A stretch of 64,000 nt of DNA, taken from assembly GCF_040869045.1 (NCBI RefSeq), contig NC_090319.1:174752645-174816644 (forward strand). Reading direction: 5' to 3'. Positions 32,209-41,424 of the stretch are shown here, in pieces (the first letter of the stretch is position 1; each line of letters starts with the position of its first letter). Both the position numbers and the translations under genes were made by a program. The notes under the pieces were generated by a model. It was given only the letters and a program-made list of their open reading frames with translations, ran no database searches and was not told the DNA's origin. This stretch comes from Eurosta solidaginis. Its lineage: Eukaryota; Arthropoda; Insecta; Diptera; Tephritidae.

Positions 32209-35118
32209 ATGTTAAGCGCAAAACCACCACCAAATACGAGAATTAATTCAAATGTCTGGTGCGTAGATAGCGGCGCCACGTCGCATTTATGTTGTGTGCG
32301 CAGTTCATTTAAAAACTATCAAGGATGTTGTAAAAATATTTGGTTGGCAGGCGCCAATTGTATAAACGCTGTTGGTCGTGGCGACGTTGACCTAGACGGT
32401 ACAACAATAACATTAAAAAATGTCTTATATGTGCCAACACTACAAAGTAATTTTATATCTGTGAGCAAAGCCATAGAGAGCGGCAATGCAGTGATATTTG
32501 AGCGTAGTTCTGTTGAAATCAAAAACAACAAAAACTGTGTGCTGTTAAAAGCGTTCAATATTAACGGACTATTTCTATATGAGGGTGGGACAAATAAGTG
32601 TTTTAGTGCGGTGGTACAAAAAGATGCCGCAAGTAATTTGTTCAAATGGCACAATCGATATGGACATGTAAATTTTAATTGTTTGAAAGACATGGCAAAT
32701 AAAAAAGCAGTCTTAGGGCTACAGCTTTGTAAAATACCAAACGAAATTGTATGTGAGTCGTGTGCGAAATCAAAAATATGCGCAAAGCCATTTGCACAAG
32801 CATCAAAAACGCGTGCAAAAGAGTTACTTGGTGTTGTGCATAGCGATGTTTGTGGTCCTATTAACTGTGCATCTATTGGCGGTTCGAGGTATTTTGTCAC
32901 ATTTATTGATGACAGGTCGCGTTATATGAGCGTGTACTTCTTAAAATCCAAAGATAAAGTTTTTGAAGCATTTAAAGAGTACAAGACAATGAGCGAAAAT
33001 CAAACTGGCTGTAAAATTAAGCAGTTGAGAAGCGACAATGGGCACGAATATGTATCAAATGTGTTTGATGTATTTTTAAAACAAAATGGCATTCAACGGC
33101 AATTGACCGTACCTTACACTCCGCAACAAAACGGGGTAGCAGAACGTGCCAACAGAACTTTGGTAGAGATGGCCAGGGCTATGCTAAATTATGCAAAACT
33201 TGGTGAGGATTTTTGGGCGGAAGCAATACGAACTGCCGTATATCTTCGCAATCGTACTATAACAAAAATACTCAATGATAAAACGCCATATGAATTGTGG
33301 GTAGGTACAAAGCCTAGTGTTTTCCATCTAAGAGTTTTTGGTTCATTGGCAGTGGCACTTGATAAAAAGCAGTCGCGAAAGTTTCGAGCAAAAGGTAAAG
33401 AATACATAATGATAGGTTATTCTGAAACTAGCAAAGGTTATCGTTTGTATAATCCAGAAAATCGTAAAGTCATTGTATGTCGCAATGTTGTATTCATTGA
33501 GAAGGCGAATGTTTGTCAGGAGCCGGAACCAAAGCTAATTGATTTTTGTGACAACCGTGACGAAGATGTGGTATTGTACACAAATGACGTACATGCAGAT
33601 AAAGTAAGTGTAGAATCACATACAAATAGCGTAAATTTTCCACAAAATGTAGCTAATGAGGAAAATAATTTTATTGAATCTGTTGAGACAGAATCTGACA
33701 CCCACAACAGCAATGTAGATGAATGTATACCGGTTATTGGTCGTGGTAGGCCAAGGTTGTTACGTACAGGTACAGTGGGGCGTCCACGTAAGCAATATAA
33801 TGTCTTAAATGTTTTATGTGAAGACACAGCAGCAACTCCTAGTAGCCTGAGAGAGGCATTCGAGAGTGTTTATTCTGACGAATGGAAGGCTGCAATGGAG
33901 AAGGAGTATGCGTCACTAGTTAAAAATGATACGTGGTCACTTGTTGATTTACCACAAGGTCAAAAAATTGTTGGATGTAAATGGGTGTATACGATTAAAC
34001 GCGATAAAGCAGGTGACATCAAACAATTTAAAGCGCGCTTGGTGGCAAAAGGCTGCAGTCAACGATATGGGGTTAACTATTTAGAAACCTTTTCACCAGT
34101 TGTTAGGTATGCAAATATACGGTTGGTGATTACACTAGCGGTAGAGCACAGGCTTTACATGCATCAAATGGATGTTTCGTCAGCGTATCTGAACAGCGAA
34201 TTGCATGATGAAGTATATATGCAGCAGCCAGAAGGTTTTGTCAACAGTAAGCATCCAAATCGTGTATTAAAATTAAAGAAATCTTTATATGGTTTAAAGC
34301 AAAGTGGCAGGGAATGGAATACGAAATTAGATTCTGTTCTTAAAGAAATGGGGTTTGAACCATGTCCCAGCGAACCATGTATATATACAAAACATAGAGC
34401 AAATATAATCAATATCATAGCGGTTTATGTTGATGATCTGATCATTGCGAGTTCGTGTATGTCCGAATTGTCTCACATCAAGACGGGAATTGCAAGCAAA
34501 TTCAAGGTTGTAGATGGTGGTGTGCTATCACATTTCTTGGGTATAGAAATACAACGTGACGGTGAGCTTGGCGACGTAACACTTTGTCAAAAGCAGTACA
34601 TACTAAATCTGTTAAAAGACTATAAAATGGAATTGTCCGGAGATGTTGCAACGCCACTAGATGCTGTTTTAATGTTCACTGCGAGAAGTGATGCATCATA
34701 TCGAAAGTCATATTCGGGCTACGCTTTTGTAGCAGCAGGTGGCGTGTTTTCTTGGGAGTGCAAAAAGCAAAGCGTCGTGGCACTCAGCAGCACAGAGGCT
34801 GAGTACATAGCGTTATCATCAGCAGCGAAAGAATCTGCATATATTAGCAAACTTTTAGCGGAAATGGGTTTCATCCAGAATGGTCCAATGATTATCAACA
34901 ACGACAATTTAAGTTCGCAATGCCTCGTCAAGAATCCGACATATCATGCCCGTAGTAAACATATCGACATCAAATATCATCACATCAGGCAAATGTATAC
35001 CAGAAAAGAAATTGATTTAAATTATATACAAACCGATAATATGATGTCAGATATATTAACTAAAAATTTGCAAAAAGTTAAGCATATGAAATTTACAAGA
35101 GATATGGGTATATATTAA
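32209..35118 (+). CDS. pol: copia 1 Pol, open but with an internal deletion
   Basis: Open frame of 969 codons. In order: protease WCVDSGATSHLCC (about residue 17-29), gag-pre-integrase HNRYGHVN ... CESCAKSK, integrase VHSDVCGPI, LRSDNGHEY and QQNGVAERANRT, RT with ETFSPVVRYANIR, MHQMDVSSAYLNSE and YVDDLIIAS (about 739), then RNase H with ALSSTEAEYIALSSA (about 861) and ARSKHIDIKYHHIRQ. Between ATPLDAV and SYSGYAFV (about 34660-34715) roughly 110 residues are missing compared with the second copia element here. The lost part includes the DADW motif with the first catalytic Asp of RNase H. The deletion keeps the frame. The protein could not finish reverse transcription unaided. Confidence 0.9.
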   Translation: MLSAKPPPNTRINSNVWCVDSGATSHLCCVRSSFKNYQGCCKNIWLAGANCINAVGRGDVDLDGTTITLKNVLYVPTLQSNFISVSKAIESGNAVIFERSSVEIKNNKNCVLLKAFNINGLFLYEGGTNKCFSAVVQKDAASNLFKWHNRYGHVNFNCLKDMANKKAVLGLQLCKIPNEIVCESCAKSKICAKPFAQASKTRAKELLGVVHSDVCGPINCASIGGSRYFVTFIDDRSRYMSVYFLKSKDKVFEAFKEYKTMSENQTGCKIKQLRSDNGHEYVSNVFDVFLKQNGIQRQLTVPYTPQQNGVAERANRTLVEMARAMLNYAKLGEDFWAEAIRTAVYLRNRTITKILNDKTPYELWVGTKPSVFHLRVFGSLAVALDKKQSRKFRAKGKEYIMIGYSETSKGYRLYNPENRKVIVCRNVVFIEKANVCQEPEPKLIDFCDNRDEDVVLYTNDVHADKVSVESHTNSVNFPQNVANEENNFIESVETESDTHNSNVDECIPVIGRGRPRLLRTGTVGRPRKQYNVLNVLCEDTAATPSSLREAFESVYSDEWKAAMEKEYASLVKNDTWSLVDLPQGQKIVGCKWVYTIKRDKAGDIKQFKARLVAKGCSQRYGVNYLETFSPVVRYANIRLVITLAVEHRLYMHQMDVSSAYLNSELHDEVYMQQPEGFVNSKHPNRVLKLKKSLYGLKQSGREWNTKLDSVLKEMGFEPCPSEPCIYTKHRANIINIIAVYVDDLIIASSCMSELSHIKTGIASKFKVVDGGVLSHFLGIEIQRDGELGDVTLCQKQYILNLLKDYKMELSGDVATPLDAVLMFTARSDASYRKSYSGYAFVAAGGVFSWECKKQSVVALSSTEAEYIALSSAAKESAYISKLLAEMGFIQNGPMIINNDNLSSQCLVKNPTYHARSKHIDIKYHHIRQMYTRKEIDLNYIQTDNMMSDILTKNLQKVKHMKFTRDMGIY

Positions 35119-35137
35119 AATACTAATGTAAAGTGTT

Positions 35138-35146
35138 GAGAAGGAG
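35138..35146 (+). other. copia 1 polypurine tract
   Basis: GAGAAGGAG immediately before the 3' LTR, the usual position of the plus-strand primer. Confidence 0.75.
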
Positions 35147-35298
35147 TGTTGGAAATAAATTGGTAATTAATTTTTAATATGTGGCAACACTCCCCATTAC
35201 TATTTTCTTCACCCATCTCTCTCACATATTTTCTCATACCAAACTGTTCTTCTTCCAATGTACATTCTAGCAGTCTATTGAAATAAATCAACTAAACA
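35147..35298 (+). repeat. copia 1 3' LTR
   Basis: 152 bp, the partner of 31078-31229; followed by the GTATA duplication. Confidence 0.95.
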
Positions 35299-35636
35299 GT
35301 ATATATCTCATACAACCGATTGTTCAGATAATAAACTTTGCGCAATTTCTTCCCCATTTAAACAGCTAGAAGCATCAAATTTCACCAAATGCTTACGTGT
35401 ATAGCACATATTGTTGTCTGAAAAAATCATTGAGATCGGTGGTATATATAGTATATATCTCATACAACCGATTGTTTAGATAAGAAACTTTGCGCAATTT
35501 CTGCCCGATTTTAACAGCTAGAAGCTTCAAATTTCACCAAATGCTTACGTATATAGCATATATTATTGTCTGAAAAAATCATAGAGATCGGTGGTATATA
35601 TGTATATTATATACCCCATATAAACTGTAATTTTTG
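35299..35636 (+). repeat. family A array, right end
   Basis: About two monomers ending in CCCATATAAACTGTAATTTTTGG, where the array stops and family B begins. No gene. Confidence 0.85.
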
Positions 35637-35841
35637 GCAAATTTAATATTATAAGTCAATTTAGAAAGTAAGATTCTATTAACACAAAGTCTTTTTTGCT
35701 AAAATATAGCTTATTATTTTCACCTACGACCCTTTTAAAAATCTTTTATATAAAAGTTGGCGTGGTCATTAACAGACCTCGTCCCTTTTTTCTAGAAATC
35801 TTTCCTGCTATAAGGAAAATTCGTGTACCCAATTTTATTAC
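35637..35841 (-). repeat. family B repeat, part left of copia 2
   Basis: Matches the B unit: TAGCTTATTATTTTC, ACGACCCTTTTAAAAATC and GTGTACCCAATTTTATTAC. It continues after the copia insertion at 40015, where GATCCGTTAATTTTTCTTCG is the expected next sequence. Confidence 0.85.
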
Positions 35842-36012
35842 TGTTGAAATATGATACATAAAATAGCAACCCTAAATTCGTAACAATGCGTATGTCAGAT
35901 AATCTCACTCTTTTATTGTTTTTGACACTTTGAGTCTCTTATTAAACGTTGAACAGTACACTCGTGTTTTACTTATTGATCTTTGGGAAAAACCTCAACA
36001 TAACTGTTAACA
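35842..36012 (+). repeat. copia 2 5' LTR
   Basis: 171 bp, TGTTGAAATATGATAC ... ACTGTTAACA. Differs from the 3' copy at AAATTCGTAAC/AAATTTGTAAC, GATAATC/GATATTC, CAGTACAC/CAGAACAC and ACTGTTAACA/ACTTTTAACA. Confidence 0.95.
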
Positions 36013-36026
36013 GGTTATGGGCCCAG
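36013..36026 (+). other. copia 2 primer-binding site, half initiator tRNA-Met type
   Basis: GGTTATGGGCCCAG directly after the LTR, an exact match to the site known in Drosophila copia, complementary to the anticodon-arm side of initiator tRNA-Met. Confidence 0.85.
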
Positions 36027-36071
36027 TAAGCGCATGTTCAATTGAAAGATAAAAAGTATATTTTTCGTAAA

Positions 36072-38461
36072 ATGAGTTCGATGTACCAGATCGAGAAGCT
36101 GGACGATAAGAATTATGATTCTTGGTCCGTTCAGATGCGCAGTGTGTTGGTGCATTCTGAGCTATGGAAAATAACTTCAGGGGAGTGCAAAAGAGACGAC
36201 ACAGGTGATGCTGACGAAGTGGCAAAGTGGATTGCTCGCGACGAGAAGGCTTTGGCCATGGTCACATTAAGCGTGAAGGCAACGCAACTGAATTATTTGC
36301 GGCATTGCAAAACGTCGGAAGAAGCGTGGAAAAAACTTAAAGAAGTTTATCAGCCAAGTGGTCCGGTAAGAAAAGTTTCACTTTATAAAAAGTTATTGAG
36401 CCTAAAAATGTCAGAGGGTGAAAACGTTGCGGCGTATTTGAATGTGTTCACCACAATTATGGACAAACTAGCTGAAGTGGGCATAGAGCTAAATCAAGAG
36501 CTGGTTGCCATTATATTATTATCTAGTTTGCCAAAAGAATTCGAGAATTTTGTCATTGCGATGGAAACGAGGGACAATCTTCCAGCGGTTGACGTGCTAA
36601 AATTGAAGCTTCTAGAAGAAGGCAAGCGTCGTGGTAGCATGCATGAACATACAAGCAATTGTTCGGCGAAATTAAACAAATCTACGAAAGAAAACGATTC
36701 AGCTAAACAGCAACAACAAAGCTCCTTCACTGCTTTGGGTGCAACAGATTGTGAAACATTCGACAGAGGAAAGTGGTGTTTAGATAGCGGCGCGACAGCG
36801 CATATGTGTTGCGACCGAAAATTGTTCTCGAACTTTGTGAATCATACAGAGTGGATCGCATTGGCCGGTGACAACAGCATTCGTGCAGAAGGTAAAGGCG
36901 ATGTCAAAATACAAACGGACATGTATATTGTGACACTAAAAGACGTTTTGTTCGTGCCTGGTATGAGAGGCAATTTTATATCAGTCGGTCGTGCAGTCGA
37001 GATGGGCTGCGCAGTAGTTCTTGGCAGCGAATTTGCAACAATTAAGAAAAACGGCGCCGATATTTTGCGTGTAAAAAGAACAAAGCATTTGTTTATGCTG
37101 AGTAATGAGAAAAGTGGTTGGTTTGGTGCTATTCAAAGTGACGCAGTAATGTGGCATAATAGATTTGGCCACATAAATTATGCGAGTTTGAAAGAAATGT
37201 CAAACAAGTGCATTGTAAATGGTTTAGAAAATGTAGATTTTTCTGTGAAGCTATCGTGTTAAACGTGTATGCTTAGCAAAATACACACACAACCATTTCT
37301 AAGTGCAGCAGAAAATAAATCAAAGAATTTGTTAGAATTGATACATACGGATGTATGTGGGCCATTTGAAACAACTTCACTTGGTGGTGCGAAGTATTTT
37401 TTACTATTTATTGACGACATGTCAAGGCGAGTTTTGTTTACTTCTTAAAATCAAAAGATGAAGTTTTTGATAAATTTGTATCGTTTTGCTCAATGGTAGA
37501 GCGACAAACTGGCAGAAAAGTGAAAGCAGTTCGTAGTGACAATGGACGTGAGTACGTCAACAAATCATTTAATGAATATTTTGATAAGCATGGCATAGTG
37601 CGGCAATTAACAGTTCCCTACACTCCTCAGCAAAATGGGGTGGCTGAGAGGGCAAACCGAACGTTGGTTGAAATGGCCAGGTGTTTATTGGCACATTCGG
37701 GTATGTGTGCGGCGCTATGGGCAGAGGCAGTGGCAACTGCCGTGTATTTGCGGAATCGATTGCCAACTAAGACATTAAATAATATGACACCATATGAAGC
37801 ATGGTGTGGTAAGAAACCTACAATAAAACATTTGCGAGTATTTGGCTCTACGGCAGTGGCATTAGATAAAACGCAGCGTAGCAAATTTAAAGTGAAGGGT
37901 AAACAATACAAAATGGTTGGTTACTCAATGGTTTCAAAAGCGTATAGACTATACGATCCTGATGTTAGACAGGTGGTTGAAAAACGCGACGTATTATTTG
38001 ATGAATGCCATAGCGTAGAAGCGTGTAACGACGAACAAATAACATTCGATTTTTTTGATAACAATCAGGTTCAAGCTGACACTGGTACTGCTGGTGATGT
38101 AGATTCTGATAAAGAAATCTGTAGCGATGATAATAAAGAAATCTGTAGCGATGATAATGCAAGCGATATGTATGCGAGTGCTGAAGAAGAAGTTGAGCAC
38201 ATTGGGCGTGGTAGACCTAAGCTCGTGCGTAATGGTAAGCGAGGTCATCCACGAAAAGTATTTAATGTTTTAAATGCTATGAGCACTAAGGAGGTGCTTG
38301 TTCCTCAAACATACGAGGAGGCAATTAGTAGCGATGAAGTTGATTTATGGAAGGCCGCCATGAAAAAAGAACACGATTCGTTGGTTGGTAGACTTACCAA
38401 AGGGCCAGTCAATAGTAGGGTGCAAGTGGGTATATACCCTAAAGCGCAACGATCATGGTGA
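36072..38461 (+). pseudogene. gag-pol: copia 2 Gag-protease-integrase, broken
   Basis: The ATG at 36072 gives MSSMYQIEKLDDKNYDSW, the copia Gag start; the frame open upstream of it begins with TTG and is not used. The capsid region has YQPSGPVRKVSLYKKLL and ILLSSLPKEFENFVIAMETR. Then a Gln-rich stretch leads straight to the protease KWCLDSGATAHMCC: the CCHC knuckle expected between them is missing (deletion near 36720). TAA at 37260 falls between the two Cys of the pre-integrase zinc region (SC*TC). A one-base loss near 37430 shifts the frame in the integrase. It resumes with VRSDNGREYVNK and QQNGVAERANRT. An acidic linker holds a duplicated KEICSDDN. A short deletion near 38385 shifts the frame again before RT. 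Several separate lesions make this a dead copy. Confidence 0.9.
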
Positions 38462-39824
38462 CATTGAGCGATTTAAGGCACGGTTGGTGGCAAAGGGGTG
38501 TTCACAGAAGTATGGAGTGAATTACTCGGACACTTTTTCTCCAGTATGTCGGTTTGAGACCATACGGTTGGTATTGGCATTAGCAGCAGAGATGAAACTA
38601 CATGTACACCAGATGGATGTATGCACAGCATATTTAAACAGCGAACTAGATGATGTCGTATACATGAAACAACCACAAGGTTACCGTGATGAAAGTCAAC
38701 CAACAAAAGTCTTAAGGTTGAACAAGGCCATATACGGTTTGAAGCAGTCTGGAAGAGCTTGGAATTTCAAGTTAGATGAAGCGTTGGGAAGTTTAGGTTT
38801 CAGTCAGTGCGAGAGCGAACGCTGTTTGTATAAACAAGATATAGAAGGTAACCTTTGCTTAATCCTTGTTTATGTTGATGATCTGCTTCTAGCATGCCAA
38901 TCGAAGGAAATCATGACTAGGGTCAAGGCGAATATATGTGATATTTTTGAATGCATTGACAAGGGTCCCCTTCATATGTTTTTGGGTATGCAGATTGAGC
39001 GTGAAGGTGAACTAGGTGATATCACCATTGTTCAATCCCAATATATCAAAGATTTATTGACGCAGCATGGTATGGAAGTATGTAGGTCAGCATCGACACC
39101 ATTAGATGCTGATTACCAAGTAGCGTGTGATGATGAACGTTGTACTAGGGTTGATCAGACATCATACCAATCTACGATTGGGGCGCTGATGTGGCTGGCG
39201 CTTTCGACAAGACCGGATATATTCCATTCGGTAGCCAAGTTGGCACAGCGAAACAAAGATCCACATAGGGAACATTTGGCGGGCATAACGCACATTTTAA
39301 GATACCTAGCATCAACCAAAAATATGAAGTTGCGATATAGGGCATGCGGTCAAGGGTTGAAGGGTTACGCAGATGCCGATTGGGGCGCCAACAGAATTGA
39401 TCGAAGATCATACACCGGCTACGTGTTCTTCCTTGCAGGAGGGGCGATTTCCTGGAAGTCAGAAAAACAGGATTGTGTAGCCTTAAGCAGTACCGAGGCC
39501 GAATACATGGCCATGTCATCGGCAGCAAAAGAAGCACTACATTTAAGACGTATTATAATTGAGATTGGATGTGATAACGGTCAAACTCCAACGATATTGT
39601 ACGGGGATAACATTAGTGCTCAACATTTGGCAAAGAATCCAGTGCATCATGCTAGATCGAAGCACATTGATATCAGATATCATTTTGTTAGAGAGATTGT
39701 TGAGAAAGGTGAAATAAAGTTAGAATATGTATCAACTAATAATATGATAGCTGATATTTTAACAAAAAATTTGTGGAAGAAGAAACATACAGATTTAATG
39801 AAATTGTTAAGTTTAGAACAATAA
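38385..39824 (+). pseudogene. pol: copia 2 reverse transcriptase and RNase H portion
   Basis: About 480 open codons, beginning in frame at LVDLPKGQSIVGCKWVYTLKR with no ATG, so it is the 3' part of the broken Gag-Pol frame. RT motifs: DTFSPVCRFETIR, HQMDVCTAYLNSE, LYKQ and YVDDLLLAC. RNase H: KGYADADWGANRIDRRSYTGY, ALSSTEAEYMAMSSAAKE, YGDNISAQHLAKNP and ARSKHIDIRYHF. This half looks intact and shows what copia 1 lacks. Confidence 0.9.
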
Positions 39825-39843
39825 CATTCCCATTGAGGAGGGG

Positions 39844-40014
39844 TGTTGAAATATGATACATAAAATAGCAACCCTAAATTTGTAACAATGCGTATGTCAG
39901 ATATTCTCACTCTTTTATTGTTTTTGACACTTTGAGTCTCTTATTAAACGTTGAACAGAACACTCGTGTTTTACTTATTGATCTTTGGGAAAAACCTCAA
40001 CATAACTTTTAACA
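39844..40014 (+). repeat. copia 2 3' LTR
   Basis: 171 bp, preceded by the purine stretch GAGGAGGGG and followed by the ATTAC duplication. Confidence 0.95.
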
Positions 40015-41073
40015 ATTACGATCCGTTAATTTTTCTTCGAGTTATGGCTTCCGAAACATAGAGAATTGCTTAGTCATAAAAGGGGCGGTGCCACACCCAT
40101 TTCCATAGCTTTTAGTATTTTCCAATTTAATGTTATAATTCAATTTAGAAAGTAAAATTCTATTGACACAAAACTCTTTTTCGCTAAGATGTAGCTTATT
40201 ATTTTCGTCTACGACCCTTTTAAAAATCTTTTATATAAAAGTGGGTGTGGTCTTTAACCGACCTCGTCCATTTTTTCTTGAAATATTTCCTGATATAGGG
40301 AAAATTTGTGTACCCAAATTTATTAAGATCCGTTAATTTTTCTTCGACTTATGGCTCCCGAAATATATATAAATGCTTAGTCATAAAAGGGGCAGTGCCA
40401 CGCCCATTTTTTTAAATTTCAAGTTTTTCCTATTTATTGTTATAAATCCACGTAGGAAAGGAAATAGCATTGATATAAAACTCTTTTAAAAATCTTTTAT
40501 ATAAAAGTGGGCGCGGTCCTTAACCGATCTCGTTAGTTTTTATTCAAAGCATTCCGTATAGTAAAGGCAACCAGAAGTTTGTTACGATAGATTTATGATT
40601 TATAATATTTGTAACATTGATTTTATCACAAGTGGGCGGTGCCACGCCCATTTTAACCCTGTTTTCCAAATTTGTATCAAAAGCCTCAATATCAGTCCAC
40701 GCGTCAAATTTCAACATTCTATGTGTATTATTTACTTAATAATCGGGTTTTTTGTGTTTTCCAAAATGTTATATATATAAAAAGTGGGCGTGGTTATCAT
40801 CCGATTTCGCTCATTTTCAACACAAATCAATTCTGGGTCCAGATAAGCTCGTGAACCAAATTTGGTGAAGATATATCAATATTTACTCAAGTTATCGTGT
40901 TAACGGACAGACGGACGGACGGATAGACGGACATGGCTCAATCAAATTGTTTTTCGATATTGATGATTTTGATATATGGAAGTCTATATCTATCTCGATT
41001 CCCTTATACCTGTACAACCAACCGTTATCCAATCAAAGTTAATATACTCTGTGTGCAGAGCACGCTGAGTATA
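40015..41073 (-). repeat. family B repeat, part right of copia 2, with terminal hairpin
   Basis: Continues the B copy interrupted at 35841. It has three to four internal units with AAAAGTGGGCGTGGTC and GGGGCGGTGCCACGCCCA, then ACAGACGGACGG (reverse of the GTCC/GTCT run, 40908-40933). The terminal hairpin at 41043-41073 has TATACTC/GAGTATA as the outer stem and GTGC/GCAC as the inner stem. The family's head is at the right, so this copy reads on the minus strand. No gene. Confidence 0.85.
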
Positions 41074-41424
41074 ATAAGTAAAGGTGTCTAAGTTCTGGTG
41101 TAACCGAACATTATATACTCAGCGTGAGCTTCAATTGTCCAGATAAATTACTTTTCTACACAAAATCTGGCACAGCCCGTTTAAAAGAAAAATGTCTCCT
41201 CATTTCCTCTTACAGTAAAACTTGATAAGTGAAATATCATTGATTAAAAACTATTTTTTGCTAAGTTATAGCTTATTAGTCTGGTCTACGACCCTTTTAA
41301 ACTTGTTTTATATCTAAGTTGCCGTGGACTTTTACCGACCCCGTCCATTTTTACTTGGCTTCTTGAGTTTGATACCAACCAGATAGAAATTTTGATGCAC
41401 TACGTTGTATAATAGAGGTACATA
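41074..41424 (-). repeat. fragment of a second, diverged family B copy
   Basis: Contains TATACTCAGCGTGAGC, TAGCTTATTAGTCTGG, ACGACCCTTTTAAAC and GACCCCGTCCATTTTTAC, all diverged from the consensus B unit. It is interrupted by the hAT element; nothing recognisable of it continues after 44402. Confidence 0.6.

Larger units (their letters stand above)
31078..35298 (+). mobile_element. Ty1/copia LTR retrotransposon 1 (defective)
   Basis: 4221 bp with 152-bp LTRs (31078-31229 and 35147-35298) that differ at one visible position, flanked by the 5-bp duplication GTATA (31073-31077 and 35299-35303) inside a family A monomer. Order: LTR, internal initiator-tRNA-Met primer site, gag, protease, integrase, RT, RNase H, purine tract, LTR; this integrase-before-RT order defines copia. 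Gag is frameshifted at its zinc knuckle and pol has an in-frame deletion between RT and RNase H. It is therefore non-autonomous although its LTRs say it inserted recently. Confidence 0.95.
35842..40014 (+). mobile_element. Ty1/copia LTR retrotransposon 2 (decayed)
   Basis: 4173 bp with 171-bp LTRs (35842-36012 and 39844-40014, four visible differences) and the 5-bp duplication ATTAC (35837-35841 and 40015-40019). It is inserted in a family B repeat. Same gene order as copia 1, but a different family: LTR sequence and length differ and the proteins are diverged. The coding region has at least four lesions. It keeps the RNase H segment that copia 1 has lost. Confidence 0.95.

Noticed and set aside
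1..35636. Centromeric identity of the array
   Set aside because: Length and higher-order structure would allow it, but sequence alone cannot show kinetochore binding, so I do not claim it.
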